Shown: piece after piece, positions 8,254-15,527 of the stretch
Position numbering within the stretch: position 1 is the stretch's first letter
Layout of the letters: each line of letters opens with the position of its first letter
Assembly: GCA_050744225.1 (NCBI GenBank)
Contig: JBOGGT010000076.1
Location: 1-64,000, forward strand
Direction of reading: 5' to 3'
Source: JAVKSL01 sp050744225
GTDB taxonomy: Bacteria; Actinomycetota; Acidimicrobiia; Acidimicrobiales; JAJPHD01
DNA: 64,000 bases
The notes under the pieces: generated by a model
What the model was told of the DNA's origin: nothing
Databases searched by the model: none
Seen by the model: only the letters and a program-made list of their open reading frames with translations
Translations under genes and position numbers: made by a program

Positions 8254-8371
8254 TTGAACGCCGATGGCTCGTCTGCTGACGTGATCCACTACTGAGCCCG
8301 GACGCTTCTCCACCTCGGATCACGGCCCAACCGGCCGGCGCGGGGACGATGCCGCGCCGGCCGGGCCTGGA

Positions 8372-9091
8372 TCAGCTGAGAACGCCCGCCAGGCTCGCGT
8401 CGGCTGGGGCCGGGCTGCGCAGGTAGGCGAACCAGGTGACCCCTCCGAGCACCACGTAGGCGCCGATGAACACCCACAGAGCGGGAACGGACCAGGTGGA
8501 GTGGGAGTTGGCGATGGCGACCTTGGCGGCAGGGGTCGTGGCCGCCTTCTCCAGTGCGGAGATGCCCAGGCTGGCCTGTCGCAGGATAACCTGGATCAGC
8601 ACCCCCTTCTTGCGCTCGGGATAGAAGAACGAGATGTTCGCCATCGAGGAGGCGAAGTTGGCCCCGCCCACCCCCGCAGTGGCCGCGCAGGCGAGCAGGA
8701 CCCAGAACTGGGTGCCGCTCGATTGGCTGGCCAGCCATCCGCTGGGAACGAGCACCGCCACAGCAGTGCGGGTACCAGGAGGATCCCGGTGCTGATGGTG
8801 GTCCACGCCCGCCCGCCCAAGCGCGGGATGGCGAAAGCGTAGGGCACCCGGAGCATCGAACCGATCAGGTTGGGGACCAGGGTGAGGATGAACAGGTCCG
8901 ACACCGACAGTGGTGATGCCGATGTCGGCCAGGTTGAGGACCACGATGGTCCACATCAGCCAGATGCAGAAGGCGAGGTGGTCGGTCAACATGGAGAACC
9001 CGAGATTCTTGCGGGCAACCCGCTTGCCGGTGGATTCCCAGAACTCTTCGTCGTCGGGCTCCCAGTGGTCGATCCAGTGATTTTTGGTCAT
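8372..9091 (-). pseudogene. Frame-disrupted NarK-like nitrate/nitrite MFS transporter
   Basis: The start is intact (MTKNHWIDHWEPDDEEFW, then a first membrane helix ending LNLADIGIT). The reading then moves to another frame for about 45 residues (SDLFILTLVPNLIGSMLRVP, IPRLGGRAWTTISTGILLVP, roughly 8904-8770) and returns to the first frame for GGANFASSMANISFFYPERKKG, the classic nitrate-porter signature. After the signature the expected second half is almost gone: only one or two helices remain before the stop at 8372. So there are two compensating indels plus a large C-terminal deletion. No companion nitrate reductase genes are near. The indels could be sequencing or assembly errors, but the deletion makes decay more likely. 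Confidence 0.78.
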
Positions 9092-9269
9092 GTCCCCAGT
9101 GAACCGGAGCCCTGTTGCCAGCTGATTTCGGCGGCGTGAATGAGCAGAGCCTAGAAACACACAGCTGATGGCCGGAAACTGGGTCGGCACCGTTGCCGCA
9201 GTGTGAACGCCGTGGGCACCCAAGACATGGAACATCTGGAAAATGACTGGAAGATGCCTAGGAGGCTGA

Positions 9270-9275
9270 TATGAT
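9270..9275 (+). promoter_or_regulatory. -10 element (leaderless type)
   Basis: TATGAT lies 6 nt before the ATG at 9282. The GGAGG at 9261-9265 lies 16 nt before the start, too far for a normal ribosome site. Confidence 0.5.
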
Positions 9276-9281
9276 CTCCCT

Positions 9282-9938
9282 ATGGACGCCGCTGAACTGA
9301 TTGCCGCACTCGAGTCGGACCCCCACTCCAGGGAGTTGGCCCGGCGACTCATCCTGACCGACGAGCTGCTGTCGCTCCCGGACCTGGTGCGTGAGAATTC
9401 CCGCCAGATCGCTGAGAACACCCGAGCGATCTCCGAGCTGCGCGAGTCGATCGCCGAGCTGCGCGAGGTGGTCCGGAGCCTTGAGGCACAGATGCAGTTG
9501 CTGGGCCATCGCGTCGAGAACCTGACTGGGGATATGGGCGGGATGCGGCTCGAGCTGGCGTACCGCAACCACACCTATGGGTACTTCGGGCGTCTCCTCA
9601 AGCGGTCTCACGCACTGACCGATCGCGAGCTGTCGGATCTGCTGAGCGACGCGGTCGAGGATGGGCGCCTGAGCGCGGAGGGGGCTGAGGACGTGGCGCT
9701 GGCGGACCTGATCGTGACCGGCACGGCCGACGGGCAGCTCACCTACCTGGTGGTCGAGATTTCCAGGAGCCTCCGGACGGGCGACGTCGTCCGGGCGGAG
9801 CGCCGCGCTGGAGCGCTCTCGGGCCTAGGCGATCCGGTCAAAGCCGTCGTCGCCGGCGATTCGGTCCACGGCTCAGTTGTCGAGGCGGCCGAGGAGGCAG
9901 GCGTGGGGGTGGTGCTGGACGGCCGGAAGATCGTGTGA
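9282..9938 (+). CDS. Coiled-coil protein with PD-(D/E)XK-like C-terminus
   Basis: 218 residues. Residues about 40-85 form a heptad-rich coiled coil with many Glu/Arg/Leu (ENSRQIAENTRAISELRESI and onward). The C-terminal part has ADLIVTGTADGQLTYLVVEI, which resembles a degenerate restriction-endonuclease fold (Asp on one strand, Glu on the next; no obvious Lys). Proteins of this layout are common in mobile or accessory parts of actinobacterial and cyanobacterial genomes, without a settled function. It stands alone between the transporter remnant and aroG. Confidence 0.65.
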   Translation: MDAAELIAALESDPHSRELARRLILTDELLSLPDLVRENSRQIAENTRAISELRESIAELREVVRSLEAQMQLLGHRVENLTGDMGGMRLELAYRNHTYGYFGRLLKRSHALTDRELSDLLSDAVEDGRLSAEGAEDVALADLIVTGTADGQLTYLVVEISRSLRTGDVVRAERRAGALSGLGDPVKAVVAGDSVHGSVVEAAEEAGVGVVLDGRKIV

Positions 9939-9956
9939 GGACTCGCCCCGATCCGA

Positions 9957-11306
9957 TCAGGGGTGGCGGAGCAGCTCGGCCACCCGGAAGGCCAGGTCCA
10001 GGGACTGGCTGGCGTTGAGGCGGGGGTCGCAGGTGGTGGTGTAGCGCAGCTCCAGGTCGGCCTCGCCCAGCTCGTGGCCGCCGCCCAGGCACTCGGTCAC
10101 GTCGTCCCCGGTGAGCTCGATGTGCACCCCACCCGGCCAGGTTCCCGCCTCGGCGTGCACCGCAAAAAATCCTCTGATCTCCTCCACGATGTCCTCGAAG
10201 CGGCGGGTCTTGCGCCCCCCCTCGGAGATGAAGGTGTTGCCGTGCATCGGGTCACAGGCCCAGACCACCGGGTGCCCGGCGCGGGCCACCGCGTCCAGCA
10301 GCGGGGGAAGCGCCGCGCGCACCCGCCCGGCGCCCATGCGTGACACCAGGGTCAGGCGGCCCGGTACCCGCTCCGGGTCCAACAGGCCGCACAGCGCGAC
10401 CACCTCGGAAGGGGTCATCGAAGGCCCCACCTTGGCGGCCAGCGGGTTGTGCACGCCCCGTAGGAACTCGACGTGCGCCCCGTCGAGCGAGCGGGTCCGC
10501 TCGCCGACCCACACCAGGTGCGCCGAGCAGTCGTAGAAGTCGCCGGTGAGGCTGTCCCTCCGAGTCATGGCCTCCTCCCAGTCCAGCAGGAGCGCCTCGT
10601 GGCTGGTCCACAGGTCGACCTGGTGCAGGGCGGGGGCGTGCTCGGGGTCGATCCCGCAGGCCCCCATAAAGCGCAGCGCGCGCTCGATCTCGCCGGCGAT
10701 CGCCTCGTAACGCTGCCCGGCGGGGCTGCGGGCCACGAATTCCTGGTTCCAGAGGTGCACCTGGGACAGGTCGGCAAAGCCTCCCCGGGTGAAGGCACGC
10801 AACAGGTTGAGGGTCGAGGCGGACTGGTGGTAAGCGCCCAGCAGCCGGGCCGGGTCGGGGACCCGTGCATCAAGGGTCGGGGCGTCGTCGTGCACGATGT
10901 GTCCCCGGAAGGCCGGCAGCTCCACGCCGTCGACCCACTCGGTCTCCGCCGAGCGAGGCTTGGCAAACTGCCCGGCGATGCGCCCGAGCTTGATCACCGG
11001 CACCCCGGCGCCGTAGGTGAGCACCGCCGCCATCTGCAGGATCACCTTCAGCTTGTCCCGGATGGCATCCGCGCTCCAGTCGGCGAAGGACTCCGCGCAG
11101 TCACCCGCCTGGAGCAGGAAAGCCCGCCCCGCGGCCACCTCGGCCAGCGACGCCTGCAGCTGGCGAGCCTCCCCGGCGAAGACCAGCGGCGGCATCGCCC
11201 CCAGGGTCTTGAGCGCGGCCTCCAGCGCCCCCTGGTCGGGCCAGGCCGGCTGCTGGGCCGCAGGGTGCTCGCGCCAGCTGCCCGGACGCCAGGGGTTAGG
11301 GGTCAT
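9957..11306 (-). CDS. aroG: Class II 3-deoxy-D-arabino-heptulosonate 7-phosphate synthase
   Basis: 449 residues, the normal size for plant-type (class II) DAHP synthase. It makes DAHP from phosphoenolpyruvate and erythrose 4-phosphate, the first step of the shikimate pathway. Diagnostic segments are LLQAGDCAESFAD (metal-binding Cys), VKLGRIAGQFAKPR, LWNQEFV, KVGPSMTP, CDPMHGNTF and HIELTGDDVTECLGG. The ATG at 11306 begins MTPNPWRPGSWRE, and a TAGTAT -10 lies 10 nt upstream; the frame to 11384 would run into the hairpin. It diverges from leuS. Confidence 0.95.
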   Translation of the reverse strand: MTPNPWRPGSWREHPAAQQPAWPDQGALEAALKTLGAMPPLVFAGEARQLQASLAEVAAGRAFLLQAGDCAESFADWSADAIRDKLKVILQMAAVLTYGAGVPVIKLGRIAGQFAKPRSAETEWVDGVELPAFRGHIVHDDAPTLDARVPDPARLLGAYHQSASTLNLLRAFTRGGFADLSQVHLWNQEFVARSPAGQRYEAIAGEIERALRFMGACGIDPEHAPALHQVDLWTSHEALLLDWEEAMTRRDSLTGDFYDCSAHLVWVGERTRSLDGAHVEFLRGVHNPLAAKVGPSMTPSEVVALCGLLDPERVPGRLTLVSRMGAGRVRAALPPLLDAVARAGHPVVWACDPMHGNTFISEGGRKTRRFEDIVEEIRGFFAVHAEAGTWPGGVHIELTGDDVTECLGGGHELGEADLELRYTTTCDPRLNASQSLDLAFRVAELLRHP

Positions 11307-11316
11307 GGCCCCGCCG

Positions 11317-11322
11317 ATACTA
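11317..11322 (-). promoter_or_regulatory. -10 element of aroG
   Basis: On the minus strand TAGTAT lies 10 nt before the aroG ATG, giving a leader of only a few nucleotides. Confidence 0.45.
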
Positions 11323-11348
11323 TCTGGACCCGCGGGCGCGCTCAGCGG

Positions 11349-11409
11349 GGGTGGGCACGGGTCTCTTGGAGAAATTTGCACCATTACTTAAAGAGACTCG
11401 TGCCCACCC
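11349..11409. other. Long hairpin between divergent aroG and leuS
   Basis: The arms at 11349-11367 and 11391-11409 are 19 bp long with a single mismatch (cores GGGTGGGCACG and CGTGCCCACCC), around a 23-nt loop. It lies between two divergent promoters, so it is not an ordinary terminator for either gene. It could be a regulator site, a cruciform or a mobile-element scar. Confidence 0.8.
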
Positions 11410-11422
11410 ACGTGCAATCGCC

Positions 11423-11428
11423 TACCAT
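11423..11428 (+). promoter_or_regulatory. Candidate -10 element of leuS
   Basis: TACCAT lies 8 nt before an in-frame ATC (11437) and 2 nt before an in-frame CTG (11431). It matches the leaderless spacing seen elsewhere in the window if ATC is the start. Confidence 0.4.
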
Positions 11429-11436
11429 GCCTGGGC

Positions 11437-14046
11437 ATCGACGACACCTACGATTTTCGTGCGGTTGAGGCGCGCTGGCAGGCGCGTTGGGCCGCCGAGG
11501 GGACCTTCGAGGTCGACTCGGACGACCCCCGGCCGCCGTATTACGTGCTGTGCATGTACCCCTACCCGAGCGGGCCGGCGCACCAGGGCCACGTGCGCAA
11601 CTACACCTTCGGCGACCTCAACGTCCGGTGGCGGACCATGTGTGGCCACGCGGTGCTCTCCCCGATCGGCTTCGACTCATTCGGCCTGCCGGCGGAGAAC
11701 GCCGCCATCAAGACCGGGGTGCACCCCCGGCCGTTCACCGAGGCCCGCATCGCCGAGCTGAGCGAGAGCCTCCTGCGCCTGGGGGTGGCCTATGACTGGC
11801 GCCGTGAGGTCCGCAGCCACGACCCGGAGTACATGCGGTGGAACCAGGTCTTCTTTATCCGCCTGTTCGAGGCTGGGCTGGCGTACCGCGCTGACGCCCC
11901 GGTCAACTGGTGCCCGGGCTGCCAGACAGTCCTGGCGAACGAGCAGGTGCTGGCGGACGGGACCTGCGACCGCTCGGGGGACCTGGTGGAGCGCCGCCAG
12001 CTGGAGCAGTGGTTCCTGCGGATCACCGCGTACGCGGACCAATTGCTGGAGGCGCTGGACGCCCTGGAATGGCCCGAGCGGGTCAAGACCATGCAGCGCA
12101 ACTGGATCGGTCGCTCGGAGGGAGCCGAGCTGAGCCTGGCCGTGGTCGGCACGGAGCCGGAAGGCTCGGAGCAGGCCGGCTCGGCGGGGGCCGGTTCGGA
12201 GGTCGTCGGCTCGGCGGGCCTGGCCCTGGAGGTGTTCACCACCCGTCCGGACACCCTCGGGGGGGTCACCTACGCAGTTGTCGCCCCGGAGCACCCGCTG
12301 GTGGAGGCGCTCACCACCCCGGCCCAGCGAGCCGAGGTAGCCGAGCTGGCCGCCGCCGCCGCCGGACGCTCCGACATCGAGCGCTCGGCCTCGCTGGGGG
12401 GTGGCGGGCTGTCGAAGCGCGGGGCGTTCACCGGGTCGTATGTGGTCAACCCCCTGACCGGGGCGCACGTGCCGGTCTACGTGGCGGACTACGTGCTCAT
12501 GGGGTACGGGACCGGGGCGATCATGGCGGTCCCGGCGGAGGACCAGCGCGACTGGGACTTCGCCGCGGCCTACGGCCTGGAGGTGGTGCGCACCGTGGCC
12601 CCGCCCGACGGTTGGGAGGGCCAGGCCTACACCGGCGACGGGCTCAAACTGAACAGCGGCTTCATGGACGACATGACGGTGCCCGAGGCCAGGGCCGCGG
12701 CCATTGAGTGGCTGGAGCGGACCGGGCTCGGGACCCGGAAGGTCAACTACCGGCTGCGGGACTGGCTGATCAGCCGGCAGCGTTACTGGGGCTGCCCGAT
12801 CCCGATGGTCTACTGCGCCGGTTGCGGCGTGGTGCCGGTGCCAGAGCCCGAGTTGCCGGTGCTGTTGCCCGACGAGGTGGAATTTGCCCCGACCGGGGAG
12901 TCGCCGCTGGCTCGCCTGGCCTCGTTCGTGGAGGTGGCCTGTCCCCGCTGCGGCGGCCCGGGTCGGCGCGAGACCGACACCATGGACACTTTCGTGGACT
13001 CGTCCTGGTACTTCCTGCGTATGTGCGATCCCGCCGGGGTTCCGTTCGACCCGGCGGTGGTGGAGCATTGGATGCCGGTGGACACCTACATCGGTGGGGT
13101 GACCCACGCGATCATGCACCTGCTGTATGCCAGGTTCTTCACCCGGGCGCTGGCCGATCTCGGTTTCGTTCACGCCGATCTGCGCGAGCCGTTCGGCCGG
13201 CTGTTCACCCAGGGGATGATCCGCATGGGCGGGCGGGCGATGTCCAAGTCCAAGGGGAACGTCGTGTCACCCTCGCGTTACTTTGACTCGGTGGGGGCCG
13301 ATGCCCTGCGGGTCTTCCACCTCTCGGTCGGCCCGCCGGACGACGACGTGGACTGGACCGACCAGACCGAGGAGGTGATCGAGGGCTGTGCCCGCTGGCT
13401 CGCCCGGGTCTGGCGCCTGGGCGTCGGCGCCGTCGGAGCCGGAGCCGGGTCGAGCGACGGAGCCGGGTCGAGCAACGGGTCCGGGTCGAGCAACGGGTCC
13501 GGGTCTGGGTCGAGCGTCGGCGCGGCTCAACTCGGGTCCGACCGGGACGCCACGGACACCGACCTGGCGCTGAGCAGGGCGGTGCACCGGACGATCGCCG
13601 CGGTGAGCAGGGACTTCGAGCGGTGGTCGTACAACACCGCGGTGGCGCACCTGCGCGAGCTGACCAACTCCATCTACGCCTACTTGAGTGCCCCCGCCGG
13701 GGTCCGTGCGGCCACGCTGGACCAGGCAGTGGACACCCTGTGCCTGCTGCTGTCGCCCATGGCGCCCCACCTGTGCGCCGAGGTCTGGGAGCGCCGCCAG
13801 GGCGACGAGGTGAGCCGCCAGGCCTGGCCGGTGGCCGACCCGGAGTTGGTGCGCGAGGCGACGGCCACCCTCGTGGTCCAGGTGAACGGCAAGGTCCGCG
13901 ACCGCATCGAGGTGGACCCGGCGATCAGTGAGTCCGCGGCGACCGCCCTGGCTCTGGCCTCGCCCCGGATCGTCGAACGCCTCGCCGGCGCCGAGCCCCG
14001 CCGGGTGATCTCCCGCCCACCCAACCTGGTCAACATCGTCGCCTGA
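11437..14046 (+). CDS. leuS: Leucyl-tRNA synthetase (unusual start codon)
   Basis: About 870 residues. It charges tRNA-Leu. Motifs: HIGH-type PYPSGPAHQGH, CP1 editing insert, zinc-like Cys pairs (NWCPGCQTV), KMSKS-type AMSKSKGN, and the C-terminal domain ending LVNIVA. Homology-like sequence starts well before the first ATG (11545) and reads DDTYDFRAVEARWQARWAAE; the ATG would remove this. Between the upstream stop (near 11390) and there, no ATG, GTG or TTG is in frame; only CTG 11431 and ATC 11437 are. I take ATC because the -10 spacing fits, with low certainty. Low-complexity Gly/Ser inserts sit in the editing domain (about 12157-12220) and after the catalytic core (about 13432-13515). Confidence 0.9.
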   Translation: MDDTYDFRAVEARWQARWAAEGTFEVDSDDPRPPYYVLCMYPYPSGPAHQGHVRNYTFGDLNVRWRTMCGHAVLSPIGFDSFGLPAENAAIKTGVHPRPFTEARIAELSESLLRLGVAYDWRREVRSHDPEYMRWNQVFFIRLFEAGLAYRADAPVNWCPGCQTVLANEQVLADGTCDRSGDLVERRQLEQWFLRITAYADQLLEALDALEWPERVKTMQRNWIGRSEGAELSLAVVGTEPEGSEQAGSAGAGSEVVGSAGLALEVFTTRPDTLGGVTYAVVAPEHPLVEALTTPAQRAEVAELAAAAAGRSDIERSASLGGGGLSKRGAFTGSYVVNPLTGAHVPVYVADYVLMGYGTGAIMAVPAEDQRDWDFAAAYGLEVVRTVAPPDGWEGQAYTGDGLKLNSGFMDDMTVPEARAAAIEWLERTGLGTRKVNYRLRDWLISRQRYWGCPIPMVYCAGCGVVPVPEPELPVLLPDEVEFAPTGESPLARLASFVEVACPRCGGPGRRETDTMDTFVDSSWYFLRMCDPAGVPFDPAVVEHWMPVDTYIGGVTHAIMHLLYARFFTRALADLGFVHADLREPFGRLFTQGMIRMGGRAMSKSKGNVVSPSRYFDSVGADALRVFHLSVGPPDDDVDWTDQTEEVIEGCARWLARVWRLGVGAVGAGAGSSDGAGSSNGSGSSNGSGSGSSVGAAQLGSDRDATDTDLALSRAVHRTIAAVSRDFERWSYNTAVAHLRELTNSIYAYLSAPAGVRAATLDQAVDTLCLLLSPMAPHLCAEVWERRQGDEVSRQAWPVADPELVREATATLVVQVNGKVRDRIEVDPAISESAATALALASPRIVERLAGAEPRRVISRPPNLVNIVA
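13432..13515 (+). repeat. In-frame Gly/Ser tandem repeat within leuS
   Basis: 18-nt units related to GGGTCGAGCAACGGGTCC are repeated in tandem and encode GSSNGSGSSNGSG-type linker sequence between the catalytic core and the anticodon-binding part of LeuS. Confidence 0.75.
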
Positions 14047-14094
14047 CTGGATTCCGACTCACGACGGCTTCGGCGATCCTGATCTCGCAACTGA

Positions 14095-14250
14095 TTGAGA
14101 CGGGTCCTCGTCGACGATCAACTTCTCAGCCAGCTCCTGCGTGGGGTCGCCCCACCGTCGCTCCGGGACCGAGAGGTGTTTACGACCGGATACTGGTACG
14201 TCCGGCTGTGCCAGGCCGTGCTCGCCGGCCGGGAGGGCTCCGGGGTGATC
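14095..14250 (+). pseudogene. N-terminal fragment of an unidentified protein
   Basis: The reading LLSQLLRGVAPPSLRDREVF then TTGYWYVRLCQAVLAGREG looks like genuine protein sequence, possibly the start of a PIN-like or other accessory protein, but it stops making sense after about 14250. At that point the DNA (VISRPPN) resembles the 3' end of leuS. It has no downstream partner domain, so I treat it as a truncated remnant. Confidence 0.4.
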
Positions 14251-14433
14251 TCCCGTCCCCCGAACCGGATCACTGTCCCATTGCCTCGCCCACCGCGCTC
14301 AACCTCTGAGCCCGCTCTTATGACCGGTAATGTCGTCCCCCTGCCCGAGCCCGTCAGCCCTCGCCGGCGCCGTGCCTCTACCTCTACCTCGAGCTTTGGA
14401 GTAAGCCGACGAGAGGGCCATGACGCCTCCGGC

Positions 14434-15042
14434 TTCTATGACCGCTTCGTCGCTCCCGTGCTGTCCTCCGACAAAGTTCTCGGCCCTCGAAGCCATCCGG
14501 TGGACATCCTGGTCGCCTGCGATGCCCGTGCTATGGACGCCGTCAATGTGGCCAACCTGGGACGCCGACCCTACCGCTCTTTATCTGCTGACGTCGTGGA
14601 CATTCTGGGCAACCGTCTGCGGCTTCTGCTTCGGGGCGAGGTGATCTGGTGGAAGGGACGGGGCGCTGGGGGCTCATGCGCTTGGGGTTCGTTCCAGCGG
14701 CCAGGCAACCCCGTTCTGCGCGATCTCACCGAGCGGATCGTCATAGCCAGCAAGGGTCGTTTCGACCGAGCCCTGACCCCCCGTGAGCGACACGACCGGA
14801 CCCTGCCCTCGATTGCCACACTGTTTCGCGACGAGTTCATGGAGGCGACGACAGACGTGTGGGAGATGGCGCCTGAGAGCGCCACAAGGGTGGGCCATCC
14901 GACCCCGTTTCCGGTTGAACTCCCCCAGCGCCTCATCGACCTTTATACGTATCGGGGCGACCTGGTTCTAGATCCGTTTGTAGGTTCAGGTAGCACCGCG
15001 GTGGCAGCAGTGCGTACGGGGCGCCACTACATCGGCTACGAC
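14434..15042 (+). pseudogene. DNA methyltransferase remnant lacking its SPPY motif
   Basis: The reading begins FYDRFVAPVLSSDKVLG and continues to CDARAMDAV. It then jumps straight to NVANLGRRPYRSLSADVV, EVIWWKGRGAGGSCAWGSF and RVGHPTPFPVELPQRLI, and ends with the AdoMet-loop LDPFVGSGSTAVAAVRTGRHYIGYD. This is a class-beta N4-cytosine/N6-adenine methyltransferase. The segment that normally follows the DARAM part, carrying the catalytic (D/S/N)PP(Y/F) motif, is missing through an in-frame deletion at about 14544, and the C-terminus is cut after 15042. Without the motif it cannot methylate DNA. No restriction enzyme gene is adjacent. Confidence 0.78.
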
Positions 15043-15076
15043 GGGTCGCCTGGGCCGCGGTCTATGACGACCAGTC

Positions 15077-15214
15077 GAGGTATTCGTGGCCACCGACGAG
15101 TACGTCCTCACCCGCCTGCTAGCCTCAAAACTGGTGGCCCGATCCTCACCCATGGGCTTGGACGAGGTGCGCCTCTGCCCAATCTTCGAGAATCCGGATC
15201 TCCTGAACGGATGA
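15077..15214 (+). pseudogene. C-terminal fragment of an unidentified protein
   Basis: Reads EVFVATDEYVLTRLLASKLV, then SPMGLDEVRLCPIFENPDLL and stop. It looks like natural protein but has no start. Just upstream, another frame reads AWAAVYDDQ, which could be the same protein before a one-base shift. I do not recognise the family. It belongs to the graveyard between leuS and the helicase. Confidence 0.4.
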
Positions 15215-15223
15215 CCTATCGCG

Positions 15224-15367
15224 GTGGCTGACGACCTCACCACCGTCACCGAGTTGTCGACGGCGCTCGGCATGCTGGGCTATCCAAGTATTGACGCAGC
15301 TCTGGAGGCGCGGCCGCCGTGCTGGTACCTGGCCAAGGGCGCGGCGCTTAGCGATCATCCGAGGTGA
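15224..15367 (+). CDS. Small hypothetical protein or gene remnant
   Basis: GTG-started frame of 47 residues (ADDLTTVTELSTALGMLGYP and onward, ending SDHPR). The composition is protein-like and it follows the previous fragment by 9 nt. It has no recognised domain and could equally be the N-terminus of a lost larger gene. Confidence 0.3.
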   Translation: MADDLTTVTELSTALGMLGYPSIDAALEARPPCWYLAKGAALSDHPR

Positions 15368-15470
15368 ATCTTCAGGACCTGCTCTGCCCTCGGCCACTGG
15401 CGATGGGTCCCACCCCACACCCGACTCCGAGCTGGGGCGGCGTATCCACAGCGGCGCCCCGATGCTCTGG

Positions 15471-15476
15471 TAGATT
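15471..15476 (+). promoter_or_regulatory. -10 element (leaderless type) for the helicase leader ORF
   Basis: TAGATT lies 6 nt before the ATG of a 14-codon ORF at 15483. Confidence 0.5.
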
Positions 15477-15482
15477 CGAGGG

Positions 15483-15527
15483 ATGGGTGGAGCCGACCTG
15501 GTTGCCGCGCCGGTGATCCCCCGGTGA
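15483..15527 (+). CDS. 14-residue leader ORF coupled to the helicase gene
   Basis: Encodes MGGADLVAAPVIPR. It starts 6 nt after a TAGATT -10, and its TGA overlaps the GTG start of the helicase (GTGA). Because leaderless mRNAs are read by 70S ribosomes from the 5' end, the short ORF may deliver ribosomes to the helicase start, which has no ribosome site of its own. Confidence 0.5.
   Translation: MGGADLVAAPVIPR

Noticed and set aside
10473..11468. 331-residue open frame on the plus strand opposite aroG
   Set aside because: It is the antisense shadow of the class II DAHP synthase gene, with no domain and skewed composition.
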